Positions 33,878 through 42,250 of a DNA stretch of 64,000 nucleotides are shown here, piece after piece. The stretch is from the NCBI RefSeq assembly GCF_002154895.1, contig NZ_MUIZ01000001.1, forward strand, positions 62,001-126,000. The letters are read 5' to 3'. How positions within the stretch are numbered: position 1 is the first letter of the stretch; each line of letters begins with the position of its first letter. The position numbers and the translations under genes were made by a program. The notes below the pieces were generated by a model, which had not been told where the DNA came from, made no database searches, and saw nothing but the letters and a program-made list of their open reading frames with translations. Origin of the DNA: Lactococcus petauri. Its GTDB lineage: Bacteria; Bacillota; Bacilli; Lactobacillales; Streptococcaceae.

Positions 33878-34192
33878 TCATAACCAGTCTATTACTGGTC
33901 TTTTGTTTGACTCTCCACTGAATGCTTCACCCAAATATTCATAGAATTCTTCAACAGCAGTATTATATCTATCTCCATAAAACTGCTGAGTTTCTTTTGA
34001 TTTATCATTACCACTCAACCATACGTTAGCATCCAGTGCTGTTTGTAAATATCTAAGAAGTGGTTCATGAGCAATCCACGATTTACCGATATCAATCGTT
34101 GTTTGAGTTTTACTCCCTAAACCTGATAATGGAAGAATTTTACCTGCCATATCATTTAGCTCATAAGCTCTTTTTTTTTCTGCCTTATTCAT
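33878..34192 (-). CDS. Hypothetical protein (104 aa)
   Basis: MNKAEKKRAYELNDMAGKILP start with GGGGA upstream. Helical, soluble. Overlaps the following zinc-ribbon gene region closely (11 bp gap). Not recognised. Confidence 0.5.
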   Translation of the reverse strand: MNKAEKKRAYELNDMAGKILPLSGLGSKTQTTIDIGKSWIAHEPLLRYLQTALDANVWLSGNDKSKETQQFYGDRYNTAVEEFYEYLGEAFSGESNKRPVIDWL

Positions 34193-34293
34193 CAATATCC
34201 CCAATTTCTAAGAGTGCTTGCTTCAACACTTTTTTTACTGATATAACGTAATCAAATAAATAATCATTTTTGAATGCAGAGTATAAGTTTCGG

Positions 34294-34596
34294 TTATTTT
34301 GAATACTCCTTGTCGTACCATTCTTTAAATTCTGCCTCAGTGGCTTCCCCTTCCCAAGGACATTGAACTACAGTATTAAACCACCAGCCTTCATGCCATT
34401 GTTTTAGTGTCATTTCATAGTGAGAAGCATTTTCCATACCATCAAATTCAGGAACTCTGTGACAGCGTCGATCAATCCAATTTTCATATTCTAAATCACA
34501 ATCCCACTCATTTATGGCTTCTTTATAGTTCTTAGCGAATACAACAGCTCCGCCATCATCATCTCTACCTTCAACTGATAAATAATATGCTTTCAT
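34294..34596 (-). CDS. Hypothetical protein (100 aa), phage-type
   Basis: MKAYYLSVEGRDDDGGAVVFAKNYKEA start behind GGAGG. Tryptophan-rich acidic C-terminal half (WHEGWWFNTVVQCPWEGEATEAEFKEW). Small, soluble; typical of phage early-region genes. Not recognised. Confidence 0.55.
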   Translation of the reverse strand: MKAYYLSVEGRDDDGGAVVFAKNYKEAINEWDCDLEYENWIDRRCHRVPEFDGMENASHYEMTLKQWHEGWWFNTVVQCPWEGEATEAEFKEWYDKEYSK

Positions 34597-34672
34597 TCAT
34601 TGCCTCCATATTTGTTATTAATCCATTACCCAATAACAGATTCTGCAATTATTGTGTTTGATGTTGTATTAT

Positions 34673-34957
34673 CTAATTCTCTTCCTTATATTTTTTTAAT
34701 AGCTCTTCAGCGTGTTTCTGGTAGTCCTCACTGGTCACCAAGTCAATTGGCTCGCCTTCTTTCAATGCAAATGCCGCAAAGCTTATCGCAAAATCTAACA
34801 CCTGTCTGTCAGAGTAGCATTTGATTTCTGAACATGAGAAATCTCCATAATAAATACTTGCTTCATCACGATTCCCAATGGTGAGTGTTTCTGGCTCTAA
34901 ACTCCCCATTCGTGGAAGCCCAATAATATAAAGTGGTTCAATATTTTTTAATCCCAT
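34673..34957 (-). CDS. Hypothetical protein (94 aa)
   Basis: MGLKNIEPLYIIGLPRMGSLEPE start overlaps the end of the preceding gene (ATGGGATTAA). Alpha/beta pattern with a strand-loop IIGLPRMG. Not recognised. Confidence 0.5.
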   Translation of the reverse strand: MGLKNIEPLYIIGLPRMGSLEPETLTIGNRDEASIYYGDFSCSEIKCYSDRQVLDFAISFAAFALKEGEPIDLVTSEDYQKHAEELLKKYKEEN

Positions 34958-35169
34958 CCTTCAGTCCTCACAATCTCTGTAGTAAGTGTACAAGTTCTTC
35001 CATCTCGGCTTTCAATCCATGGGTCTTTTAACCACTCTAATTTCGCTTCTTCCAAGCTTTCGAAAACATCTTCACTATAAACCGCTTCTCTCCTTGGTTC
35101 AGCTGAGATATTTAATAAACAGCCTTGTCCATGTGTCCATCGATGTCCTTTAAATCTGTATTGTGCCAT
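34948..35169 (-). CDS. Small hypothetical protein (73 aa)
   Basis: MAQYRFKGHRWTHGQGCLLN start behind TTAGGAGG. Beta-rich. Translationally overlapped by the next gene (10 bp). Not recognised. Confidence 0.5.
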   Translation of the reverse strand: MAQYRFKGHRWTHGQGCLLNISAEPRREAVYSEDVFESLEEAKLEWLKDPWIESRDGRTCTLTTEIVRTEGWD

Positions 35170-35265
35170 TTGTTTTCCTCCTAATTGACCAGTATTTCAA
35201 TACATTGTTTTCTAGTATTCGTGTTGTATAACGATGCTAGTTATACCTACATCAAAGAATTCTAT

Positions 35266-35592
35266 TCAATCAATTTTTTCTCGCTCCATTCCATAAGTTC
35301 TTGAAATTAAAGATTCCACTGAGCAACCTCGACTACCATATAAATCGCATAAGTCACCAATAAATAATACTCCTGTGCACTCATCCATTGGCTCAATTGC
35401 TTTTGCTAACATTGCTATTGGCTTAGGATCATGAACTTCATTTTTATCGTTAAATGCTGCATTATCTGGATTATAGGGAGAGTGATATTCTTCTCCTCGT
35501 TCTTTTACCCAGTCAATACCACGTTGCAACGCTGCTTGAATTTCTTCTTCTGTTTTCCCATTCATGGGAGTCGATAGATACCACTTCTTCAT
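35266..35592 (-). CDS. DUF4406 nucleoside 2-deoxyribosyltransferase-like protein
   Basis: 108 residues. WYLSTPMNGKTEEEI at the start, HDPKPIAMLAKAIEPMDECTGVLFIGD and GSRGCSVE fit the DUF4406 branch of the nucleoside 2-deoxyribosyltransferase fold common in phages. A role in nucleotide salvage or modified-base handling is possible. It starts 2 bp after the 54-aa gene. Confidence 0.75.
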   Translation of the reverse strand: MKKWYLSTPMNGKTEEEIQAALQRGIDWVKERGEEYHSPYNPDNAAFNDKNEVHDPKPIAMLAKAIEPMDECTGVLFIGDLCDLYGSRGCSVESLISRTYGMEREKID

Positions 35593-35594
35593 TT

Positions 35595-35759
35595 TTAATC
35601 CAATCTAACCGCTATTTTTCGATTTCCTCTGTCTCGTTTTATATTTGCTGGGTAAGACCAAAAGAGAATTGTCTCCGGCTTAACATTAAATCTCTCCGCA
35701 AGTTCTTCAATCGTTCTTTCATCTAGAAACTTTTCCCCTCTATATATTGCAAAAATCAT
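35595..35759 (-). CDS. Small HTH-like protein (54 aa)
   Basis: Begins MIFAIYRGEKFLDERT and contains IEELAERFNVKPETILFWS, a plausible helix-turn-helix, with a basic tail. GAGGATATGG lies before the ATG, inside the 3' end of the adenine methylase gene, which it overlaps by 20 bp. Probable DNA-binding accessory protein. Confidence 0.55.
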   Translation of the reverse strand: MIFAIYRGEKFLDERTIEELAERFNVKPETILFWSYPANIKRDRGNRKIAVRLD

Positions 35760-36564
35760 CCATATCCTCAAAAAGATTCATCTGGCCAGAAGGCTCAAAG
35801 TTGAACCACAAGACTTCTGTAGCTGTCCTTTTCTTTTTAGTCGTAATTCCGACCTGTTGGTCAAAAGTCATTTTCCACCAATCCTTAAGCTCCGTATTAT
35901 ACAAATCAGATTCATACCCACTAAGAATAACCGGGCCTTTATGATTTTTAAGAGCGTCCAGTAATTCAACATGTTTTGTATAGTTCATTTCGTTTGCATA
36001 GTGCTTAGATTTCCTAGTTTCATGCAAGTAGGGAGGATCCGCATAAACTAAAGTATCTTTATCATTCATCTCTTTGAGTAACTCTACTGCATCTTTACGT
36101 TCAATCTGGGCATCTTTAAGCCTCTCTGCTGCTTGTTGGATACGCATGGGTAACTCGGACCACTCATACGTGTTGTAAGGGCCATTCCAGCTAATATTAC
36201 GCTTAAATCCTACGTCTGCGTTGGTTTTTCCTCCTACCGCAAACCAGCAACGCACTAACATCCGTCTTGCATCTTCTAACTCATTGTCAGAAATTTCTTT
36301 TGACATTTCATATTCTTCACGGCTATAAAGTGTCATGTGAACTGCTCTTTGTAATTCTGCGGGCCTATCACGCATAACTTTCCAAAGATTAACTAGACGT
36401 CCATCTATATCATTTACTGTTTCAAGGGTATCCTTTGACTTATTAAAGAAAACCGCTAGACTTCCTGCAAATAATTCTAAATATGATTTATGCTCAGGCA
36501 TCAGATCAATGATAATTTTTGCAGAACCCCATTTACTCCCGGGATAATTCAGTACACGTTTCAT
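35740..36564 (-). CDS. D12-class (Dam-like) DNA adenine methyltransferase
   Basis: 274 residues. LNYPGSK near the start, motif I LELFAGSLAVF (30-40) and catalytic DPPY at 176-179 mark the Dam/DpnIIA-type alpha class; NDIDGRLVNLW and ISWNGPYNTY belong to the same family. The stop-start overlap ATGA links it to the upstream gene. No restriction gene adjoins, so it is an orphan methylase as found on phages and plasmids. Its GATC specificity is expected from family but not shown. Confidence 0.85.
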   Translation of the reverse strand: MKRVLNYPGSKWGSAKIIIDLMPEHKSYLELFAGSLAVFFNKSKDTLETVNDIDGRLVNLWKVMRDRPAELQRAVHMTLYSREEYEMSKEISDNELEDARRMLVRCWFAVGGKTNADVGFKRNISWNGPYNTYEWSELPMRIQQAAERLKDAQIERKDAVELLKEMNDKDTLVYADPPYLHETRKSKHYANEMNYTKHVELLDALKNHKGPVILSGYESDLYNTELKDWWKMTFDQQVGITTKKKRTATEVLWFNFEPSGQMNLFEDMDDFCNI

Positions 36565-36857
36565 TTTGATTTACCTTTTTTTAATATTTTTCCTTTTGCT
36601 TTAATTTGTAAAAGTTCGTGACTCTGGTAGGAATCACTTATCATATAAACCGCGTTACTATCTTGTGCAGAGAAACTTTTTGCTAGAACTTTTCGTAAAA
36701 TTGTCCCGTTATCTTTATGGAGCACTAACAAGAATACTGTTGCTCCTGGGAGCTGATCTCTTTGATAATCATAAATGTCAAAGTTAAACAGGTCCTTTAA
36801 ATTTAACAGTCTTCGTAGAATTCTTCGTCCGTTTAAAATATTCTGGTTTTTCCTCAT
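36561..36857 (-). CDS. Hypothetical basic protein (98 aa)
   Basis: MRKNQNILNGRRILRRLLNLKDL start without a clear SD. Basic ends and a beta-rich middle (TVFLLVLHKDNGTILRKVL). Overlaps the methylase start by 4 bp. Not recognised. Confidence 0.5.
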   Translation of the reverse strand: MRKNQNILNGRRILRRLLNLKDLFNFDIYDYQRDQLPGATVFLLVLHKDNGTILRKVLAKSFSAQDSNAVYMISDSYQSHELLQIKAKGKILKKGKSK

Positions 36858-36869
36858 CTACTAAATACC

Positions 36870-37208
36870 TTAAATGTGATGTCCTCTTGGTAAAAAAGTA
36901 GTCAATTCTTCTGTTTGAAAACCGATAACAAGTTTATTATCATTCCATATAATTGGCTCACGTAATAAATTTGGATTTTTAACAATAAAATTTAAAGCTT
37001 CAGTAAATGAACAATTATTCATTGCAGCACGATAACCACTTTTTACACAATCATCAAATCCACCTTCTGACAGCTTTAAAATATCAATGACAGTTTCTTT
37101 ATCAACATTAGTATTTTTCACTCTCTCAAAAGACAGATGGTGAGCACTCATCCAATCTACACATTTCTGTACTGTTTTTTCTTTATCTTCACCAAATACT
37201 TTAATCAT
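36870..37208 (-). CDS. Second Spx/ArsC-family paralogue
   Basis: 112 residues. The helix CVDWMSAHHLSFERVKNTNVDKETVIDILKLSEGGFDDCV and the end FIVKNPNLLREPIIWNDNKLVIGFQTEELTTFLP match Spx proteins; the N-terminal CXXC is missing and the first strand is short (MIKVFGEDKEK). GAGGAG precedes the ATG. It is the first gene after hexad palindrome O3 and would be under that operator. Confidence 0.75.
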   Translation of the reverse strand: MIKVFGEDKEKTVQKCVDWMSAHHLSFERVKNTNVDKETVIDILKLSEGGFDDCVKSGYRAAMNNCSFTEALNFIVKNPNLLREPIIWNDNKLVIGFQTEELTTFLPRGHHI

Positions 37209-37228
37209 GATTTTTTCTCCTCGTTATG

Positions 37229-37284
37229 ATTACTATTACTATTACTATTAATAGTAATGTTATTATAACGCTTATTTTTTTATC
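37229..37284 (-). promoter_or_regulatory. Promoter with hexad palindrome O3
   Basis: TTCCTG and TATAAT (about 37261-37266) precede three direct ATTACT-type hexads and the 16-bp palindrome at 37242-37257. The operator covers the start of transcription of the 37208-33191 gene run. Confidence 0.65.
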
Positions 37285-37323
37285 AGGAACCATAAAATAG
37301 ACACTTTTCATATTGTCCAAAGA

Positions 37324-38190
37324 TTACTTAATCCCCTTGAAAATAAATTTATCTCCTTTGCAACGTCCACAAATTAAACGATGGAGTAAAAAGGGGGAGT
37401 CTTTTCTCTCAAGCCTTTTACACTCTTTGCATTGGTAAATATAAGGTGATTCGATAAATTCATGGTCCGCTGTATAGTATTTCTTTACTTGGCCAAAGTA
37501 TCTCTCCGCCCTCTTCAACGCTTCTGAGAGATCACTAGTAACATAGGCACTTCTCATGCTGGTTGTAGTCTCTTTTGGCACCTTTAATAGATGTTGGCTC
37601 ATTTCACTTCTTAAGTAGCTCCCATCTGGTAACAAAACAATATATCTTGGATTTTCAATAATATTTTTTCTAGCAGTATCAGCTTGCTTTATCCAAATTT
37701 CATTCATTCCAAATAAATTATCTATTTCTAACCCTAGATGTTCACATTTCAAACAGGTCATCTGTTTCTCGTCATCTCCGTAACGTATTCTTTTAATCTG
37801 GCCACACTCAGGGCAATAACCCCTAAAATAGAGAAACTCATCCCCTTCATGATGATATGTTCCTCCTGCATCAACACGACAAGACCATTCTTTAAACTCT
37901 TTATTGTGACCATGAGGCTTATTATCCATAAAGAGAAAATAATGTATTAATTCATGCCTCACTGTTTTTATAAATCGAGGAGATGCGAAATGTCTAGCAT
38001 AGAGTTCCATTATGGGGGCGTTGTCTCTTGGAAATCTTACTTGACCAGCTGTTCCTGTATGTGCTTGGAAAGGAAAAAATTTTGCTTGATGTAAAAAGGG
38101 TCTATTAAAGTCTCTAAGAGCAATCTTTTTTACATATTCATCGACTAACTTATTGGCTTGTTCTTGTGTTAAAAACAGATTATCACTCAT
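37324..38190 (-). CDS. SprT-like zinc metalloprotein with zinc ribbons
   Basis: 288 residues. RHELIH (79-83) and HGHNKEF supply the zinc ligands and catalytic Glu of the SprT fold; Cys pairs YCPECGQ, CLKCEH, CKECKR and CGRCKG form zinc ribbons after it. SprT/Spartan relatives act on DNA-protein crosslinks in eukaryotes; the bacterial phage versions are not characterised. It overlaps the 47-aa gene before it by 8 bp. Confidence 0.8.
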   Translation of the reverse strand: MSDNLFLTQEQANKLVDEYVKKIALRDFNRPFLHQAKFFPFQAHTGTAGQVRFPRDNAPIMELYARHFASPRFIKTVRHELIHYFLFMDNKPHGHNKEFKEWSCRVDAGGTYHHEGDEFLYFRGYCPECGQIKRIRYGDDEKQMTCLKCEHLGLEIDNLFGMNEIWIKQADTARKNIIENPRYIVLLPDGSYLRSEMSQHLLKVPKETTTSMRSAYVTSDLSEALKRAERYFGQVKKYYTADHEFIESPYIYQCKECKRLERKDSPFLLHRLICGRCKGDKFIFKGIK

Positions 38191-38326
38191 TTACATATTC
38201 CTCTGAAGTATTTTGTTCAGGTGTACGTTCTTCAAAGGTCTTGGCAATCAAACACGATCCATATCCCATCACTTTTGGAAAGGATACATCAATTGCCTCT
38301 TTATAGTTTTTAAATTGATCCATCAT
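38183..38326 (-). CDS. Small hypothetical protein (47 aa)
   Basis: MMDQFKNYKEAIDVSFPKVM frame, overlapping the SprT start at ATGAGTGA. Weak SD. A 25-codon frame upstream (38338-38415) in another phase ends nearby, so this may be the end of a decayed gene. Confidence 0.4.
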   Translation of the reverse strand: MMDQFKNYKEAIDVSFPKVMGYGSCLIAKTFEERTPEQNTSEEYVNE

Positions 38327-38436
38327 TTTATCTTCATTTATCTTTTTCTAGAAATTACCACTAAAACCTTAGAATTAAGAGCTAATCCATTTTTTTCACA
38401 GTCAGTATTACCCATACTCAGAAAATAAATTTGAAT

Positions 38437-39150
38437 TTAAAGGGTACCTTTTCTTGAAAGTAAATATAACGCCTCAAAAGTTTCCAATTTTAGTTTTACA
38501 ATTTTTCTTTTTCCCTTGACAAGTTCATATCTTGAGTTATAGCTCAATCCTGTTTCTTTCAAAACCTCAGGCTTTATATTAGAATTCAAAAATTCTTCAA
38601 CTTTCTTCTTTGGAACGTCTAGGTTAGTAACCAAACCTAAAAATAAGGATTCTGCTTTTTTTAATTGTTGAAGAGACTTGAGCTCCCAATTTCTAAGATT
38701 AGTTACTTCCAAATCTGAAAGTTCGCTATGGTATTCCATTAATAAAAGTTTTAGCTCTTCGTTTGACTTGTTAATTATGTCATTTGTAAATTCAATATTA
38801 ATTAGTGACTTAGATTTTAGATAGACTCTTTCAAAAGTTTCAAATTTACAATGGTCAAGTTCTTCATGACGTTTCAAAGTATGAATTGTTGTATAAGCTA
38901 CTCCCGTTTCTTTAGCTATGACATAAGCTTTTTCTTTTAAAGAAATTCGAACAATATTTTTATACGCTGAAAAATCATTTTCAAAATTAAAATACTCTCT
39001 ACTTAATTGAGCCATACCTTCAAAAAAGTTCCGATAGAGTTTATTAAGACCTTCTTTAATCGAAGGGTGTTCATTTACAAAAAGTACAGGGTTTTCTAGT
39101 AAAATCTTTTCTGTTCCAAAGTAGAATTCTTCTTTAGTTTGTAGACTCAT
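38437..39150 (-). CDS. Two-domain HTH-like DNA-binding protein (237 aa)
   Basis: Two similar units, AKETGVAYTTIHTLKRHEELDHCKFETFERVYLKSK and LKETGLSYNSRYELVKGKRKIVKLKLETFEALYLLSR, look like repeated helix-turn-helix modules near residues 78-112 and 195-232. It starts in a TAATG overlap with the preceding gene. Candidate regulator of the element. Confidence 0.6.
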   Translation of the reverse strand: MSLQTKEEFYFGTEKILLENPVLFVNEHPSIKEGLNKLYRNFFEGMAQLSREYFNFENDFSAYKNIVRISLKEKAYVIAKETGVAYTTIHTLKRHEELDHCKFETFERVYLKSKSLINIEFTNDIINKSNEELKLLLMEYHSELSDLEVTNLRNWELKSLQQLKKAESLFLGLVTNLDVPKKKVEEFLNSNIKPEVLKETGLSYNSRYELVKGKRKIVKLKLETFEALYLLSRKGTL

Positions 39151-40088
39151 TATTTTTTCTCATTTCTATTATTTTTTTTATTTTTGGGACTAAACTTTAC
39201 CAATTGTTTTTCAAAGGTATTTATATTTGACCTGAATAATGTACGAGTATGTAAATTAAGGCCCTCACCTCTCTCAACTTCAGATAATTTCTCCATGCCC
39301 AGTAACTGACACATCTTTCTGCCCTTATTTGTAACACCAACCGCAAAGATATTGAATGAATCTTTCTCTATCAGAAAAATATCCCGTAAAATATCTACTG
39401 TTGCTTGATGAATTAGATTTAGAATGGCTTTATTGTTTTGATACTTCCTCTTAACAGCAATAACGTCAATGTAAACAGGACTTCCTTCTTTGAAGTGATC
39501 ACACTTCTCCCAGAGGTCAACACTACTTAAGCCCACTTTGTGGTAGAAGTCTTTATAAAGTAATTGAGGTGCTGCAGCTTTCAAAATTCTTACTTGTATA
39601 TATCCCACAGGTACACCATGCTTTTCACCTGGTGCCCTAGCCATAATAATTCTTGAATAGTATCCATAGTTTAGGAAATCACGCGCGTGGATATACTCCT
39701 CTTCTCTAAAATATTCCCAATTTTCCTCATCTGTTTGTCTTGCCACATCAAATAACAACTCTGCATAATCAATACATTCTGCCGGAGAAGCAATGGAGTA
39801 GGATGTTTGCGTTAATTCTTTGAGTCTCTGAGAAATAAAAGAGTCAAAATTTGATTTTATCCACCGGCCCTTTTCCTTTTTTCCCAATAATTTCACTGCA
39901 TGAGACTCTGCAGAAAGCATTAAAGAAAAATCTGTTGCACCTAAACTAATGTTGATGCTACCATCCTCATAAACAAGCTGTTGGCCCCCATCTTCCATCT
40001 CTTTAGTGGCCTTGTCGAAAGCTTCGTTATATACTTCTTGAATATGCCCCAAGCTTGTAGCCTCATCTAGTCTTTTTTGATAATCCAT
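39150..40088 (-). CDS. GNAT-like protein (312 aa)
   Basis: C-terminal part SPVYIDVIAVKRKYQNNKAILNLIHQATVDIL and FAVGVTNKGRKMCQLLGMEKL follows the strand-loop-helix order of GNAT acetyltransferases, with the VKRKYQNN stretch in place of the acetyl-CoA loop. The N-terminal half is helical. A polybasic end (KNKKNNRNEKK). Assignment is by pattern only. It overlaps the HTH gene by one base. Confidence 0.5.
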   Translation of the reverse strand: MDYQKRLDEATSLGHIQEVYNEAFDKATKEMEDGGQQLVYEDGSINISLGATDFSLMLSAESHAVKLLGKKEKGRWIKSNFDSFISQRLKELTQTSYSIASPAECIDYAELLFDVARQTDEENWEYFREEEYIHARDFLNYGYYSRIIMARAPGEKHGVPVGYIQVRILKAAAPQLLYKDFYHKVGLSSVDLWEKCDHFKEGSPVYIDVIAVKRKYQNNKAILNLIHQATVDILRDIFLIEKDSFNIFAVGVTNKGRKMCQLLGMEKLSEVERGEGLNLHTRTLFRSNINTFEKQLVKFSPKNKKNNRNEKK

Positions 40089-40138
40089 AGATTAATTTTC
40101 TTCTTTCTTTATATAATTAAAGTCAATGAATGTCTAAC

Positions 40139-40795
40139 TCAGTACTTAAATATATTTAAATATTTAATACTATTCCAGTACTCTGGTGAATCAACTAATT
40201 GATTAAACAAATGATGAAAGCCGCATTCTCTAGAATATTCTTTATTAATCACCTCTCTCAAGTCAGAATCTAGAGTCATGTCCCTTTTTAATTCATCAAC
40301 TGTTTTTGGAACAATTAATGCAGGATCATGTGCTTCACTATCCCATTCCCCATTGATGATATCTTCAACATAACCTTGGTACATTTCAAAGCGACTGCTG
40401 TATTTATATTCCTCAGGCTTTATAACAACCCACTCCTCAAAAGAGGGAAACTTATGATTAGCTTTATAATAAAAATTTTTAAAAGCAGCCAAAAGTCCCT
40501 TAACAGTTCCGTCGAACTTAATGTAAAATTGATCACCAGAAGATATTTCCCAATCCAATAAAGCTTCTTCACCTTCTTCAACAAAAGTATTAGTCGAAAA
40601 TTTAGGGTTGAGGATTTGAATTAATTCACTTCCATTCCTATTCCTTTTAAGATGATCGATGAGGACGTGACAGCCAGACTCAATTTCTACGCTTGATTTT
40701 TCCTCCCACTCTTGATTCTTTATCAACTCTAATTCATCATAAGAAATTTCTTTTCCTGTTTTTAAAACATATTTTACTTTTTTTGTTATTCCCAT
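40139..40795 (-). CDS. Hypothetical protein (218 aa)
   Basis: MGITKKVKYVLKTGKEISYDELELIK start with a weak GAAAG site. Soluble, acidic, no recognised motif. Lies between the GNAT-like and ART-like genes in one direction. Confidence 0.55.
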   Translation of the reverse strand: MGITKKVKYVLKTGKEISYDELELIKNQEWEEKSSVEIESGCHVLIDHLKRNRNGSELIQILNPKFSTNTFVEEGEEALLDWEISSGDQFYIKFDGTVKGLLAAFKNFYYKANHKFPSFEEWVVIKPEEYKYSSRFEMYQGYVEDIINGEWDSEAHDPALIVPKTVDELKRDMTLDSDLREVINKEYSRECGFHHLFNQLVDSPEYWNSIKYLNIFKY

Positions 40796-40824
40796 AATAT
40801 TATTCTTTCTATGTTTGAGTAAAC

Positions 40825-41364
40825 TTACCTACTCGTTTTGTCATTCATTTTTATTGTCGTTACCTGTTGTGCCCTATCTTTATCAAGAACTAAGACCTCA
40901 AATTCACCACGTCTCAAAAAGAGTGACAAAATGCTATTCTTTTTAATTTTATAAACGGTTATTTCATCAGTTTCTCTTTCCTTGGCAAATCGTAGGGCAA
41001 CATCAAAGTCAAGCGTATAAGCAATCCAATCTGTTTCATCCTTGCGATGTACGCGATAAGCAAGAATTTTATTTGGTAGTTTCTTCAGCTCTCTCAGTTC
41101 ATCAGGCTTCATTAAACTAATACTTTTGTTCGCGCGTGAATTACTAAAAAGTCGTTTCCAAGTTTGGAGCTCTGTGTAACCTGTATAACTCACCCAGAGC
41201 GTCGATAGAAGAAACCAATACGAATAGTCAGAAAGTTGTTCTGAAAGCTCCTCAAAGCGTAATATGGCCTCTGGAGTACCTTCATACTCTATTATGTTTT
41301 CAATAATCTTTGAATCTGTTTTTGAAATCTTGAATGCGGTTGAAATATTATTATTTTTGTTCAC
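40825..41364 (-). CDS. ADP-ribosyltransferase-fold-like protein
   Basis: 179 residues, GTG start behind AAGGAG overlapping the preceding stop. The C-terminal half shows the R-S/T-E order of mono-ADP-ribosyltransferases: LAYRVH (R104), WIAYTLDFDVALRFAKE (115-128) and RRGEFEVLVL with an E-x-E (E154, E156). The N-terminal 80 residues form helices that could be an inhibitory or targeting domain. Such enzymes modify host proteins (toxins, phage Alt/ModA) or nucleic acids. Sequence similarity is weak, so the call is tentative. Confidence 0.5.
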   Translation of the reverse strand: MNKNNNISTAFKISKTDSKIIENIIEYEGTPEAILRFEELSEQLSDYSYWFLLSTLWVSYTGYTELQTWKRLFSNSRANKSISLMKPDELRELKKLPNKILAYRVHRKDETDWIAYTLDFDVALRFAKERETDEITVYKIKKNSILSLFLRRGEFEVLVLDKDRAQQVTTIKMNDKTSR

Positions 41365-41564
41365 TATAAAATCTCCTTTTGGTTGGCCATACTAATTGCT
41401 TGTAAGAAAGTAAATTTTATAGCGAAGTTTGCTGTTATAACAGTACTAAACAAAAACAATACGCTATAGATAGTAATATCATTACTACAAGTTGCAATAC
41501 CCCAAATAGCGGTATTTGTTAAGATGTAAAGCCTCCAATTTATTAGTTTATTTTTTCTCATCAT
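41364..41564 (-). CDS. Small membrane protein (66 aa)
   Basis: Two hydrophobic helices from MMRKNKLINWRLYILTN; AAAAGGAC upstream. Its stop overlaps the GTG start of the ART-like gene (TAGTG), so the two are coupled. A small membrane partner of the ART-like protein is possible. Confidence 0.55.
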   Translation of the reverse strand: MMRKNKLINWRLYILTNTAIWGIATCSNDITIYSVLFLFSTVITANFAIKFTFLQAISMANQKEIL

Positions 41565-41578
41565 TTTGTCCTTTTCTT

Positions 41579-42208
41579 TTAGTAATTTCCCCAGTAGTCT
41601 TCCCTATTTTCTTCTAAGTAATTTCCAAGATTATGTTTTGTCGTATATTGAAAATCACCAATATCATAGGTATTCTCCAAATCATTAAACTCAATTTCAT
41701 GGGAAAATGAAAAATCTAAGATGTTTTCATCTCTATAATTCGCAATACAAAATTTTGACTGTGTTGGAGGATAACTGCATATATCCCTTTTTAGAAGATC
41801 AATTGCAAGTTCCATGTCGCTTTTTTCAAGGAAATTCCAACTCATATTTGGTTCTGATACTCGAAATTTTCTTACGCTATTATTCTGTATTAGATCTCCC
41901 AAAAAATTATCAAGGTCATCAATTATTATTAAGTTTGATTTGTTAGAACGTACAAGTTTTCGAACATTAATAAAGTATTCCAGAGGATCAATTGAAATAT
42001 GGGAGTCTATAAGTTTAATTTTTTTATTCTTTTTAAACTCCGACCATTCAATATTATTTACTGGAAGAGTGTAAATAATAATTTTGTCATATTCGTTTAA
42101 TGTTATTGCTTCCTCCACTATTAATTTTAAAAGTGTCGTTTTTCCAGTACCAGGATTTCCTAAAATTGATACATTACCTGGTTGAAGTAGTAAATTTTTT
42201 ATTTTCAT
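41579..42208 (-). CDS. Small P-loop ATPase (209 aa)
   Basis: Walker A GNPGTGKTTLL near residues 17-27 and Walker B NLIIIDDLDNF near 95-105. The layout (about 200 residues, a hydrophobic Walker B strand, then a variable tail) fits HerA/FtsK-like or zot-like small ATPases on plasmids. It lies just downstream of rep; a helper role in replication or transfer is inference. Confidence 0.65.
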   Translation of the reverse strand: MKIKNLLLQPGNVSILGNPGTGKTTLLKLIVEEAITLNEYDKIIIYTLPVNNIEWSEFKKNKKIKLIDSHISIDPLEYFINVRKLVRSNKSNLIIIDDLDNFLGDLIQNNSVRKFRVSEPNMSWNFLEKSDMELAIDLLKRDICSYPPTQSKFCIANYRDENILDFSFSHEIEFNDLENTYDIGDFQYTTKHNLGNYLEENREDYWGNY

Positions 42209-42250
42209 TTTATTAATCTATCTTCCTATTATCAGCATTGATAGTCTGAA

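Noticed and set aside
34195-34305. 36-codon frame between the 34294 and 34192 genes
   Set aside because: Would need an ATT start overlapping its own SD; no better start found.
38338-38415. 25-codon frame upstream of the 47-aa gene
   Set aside because: Too short, no SD; may be the remnant of a frameshifted gene but cannot be supported.
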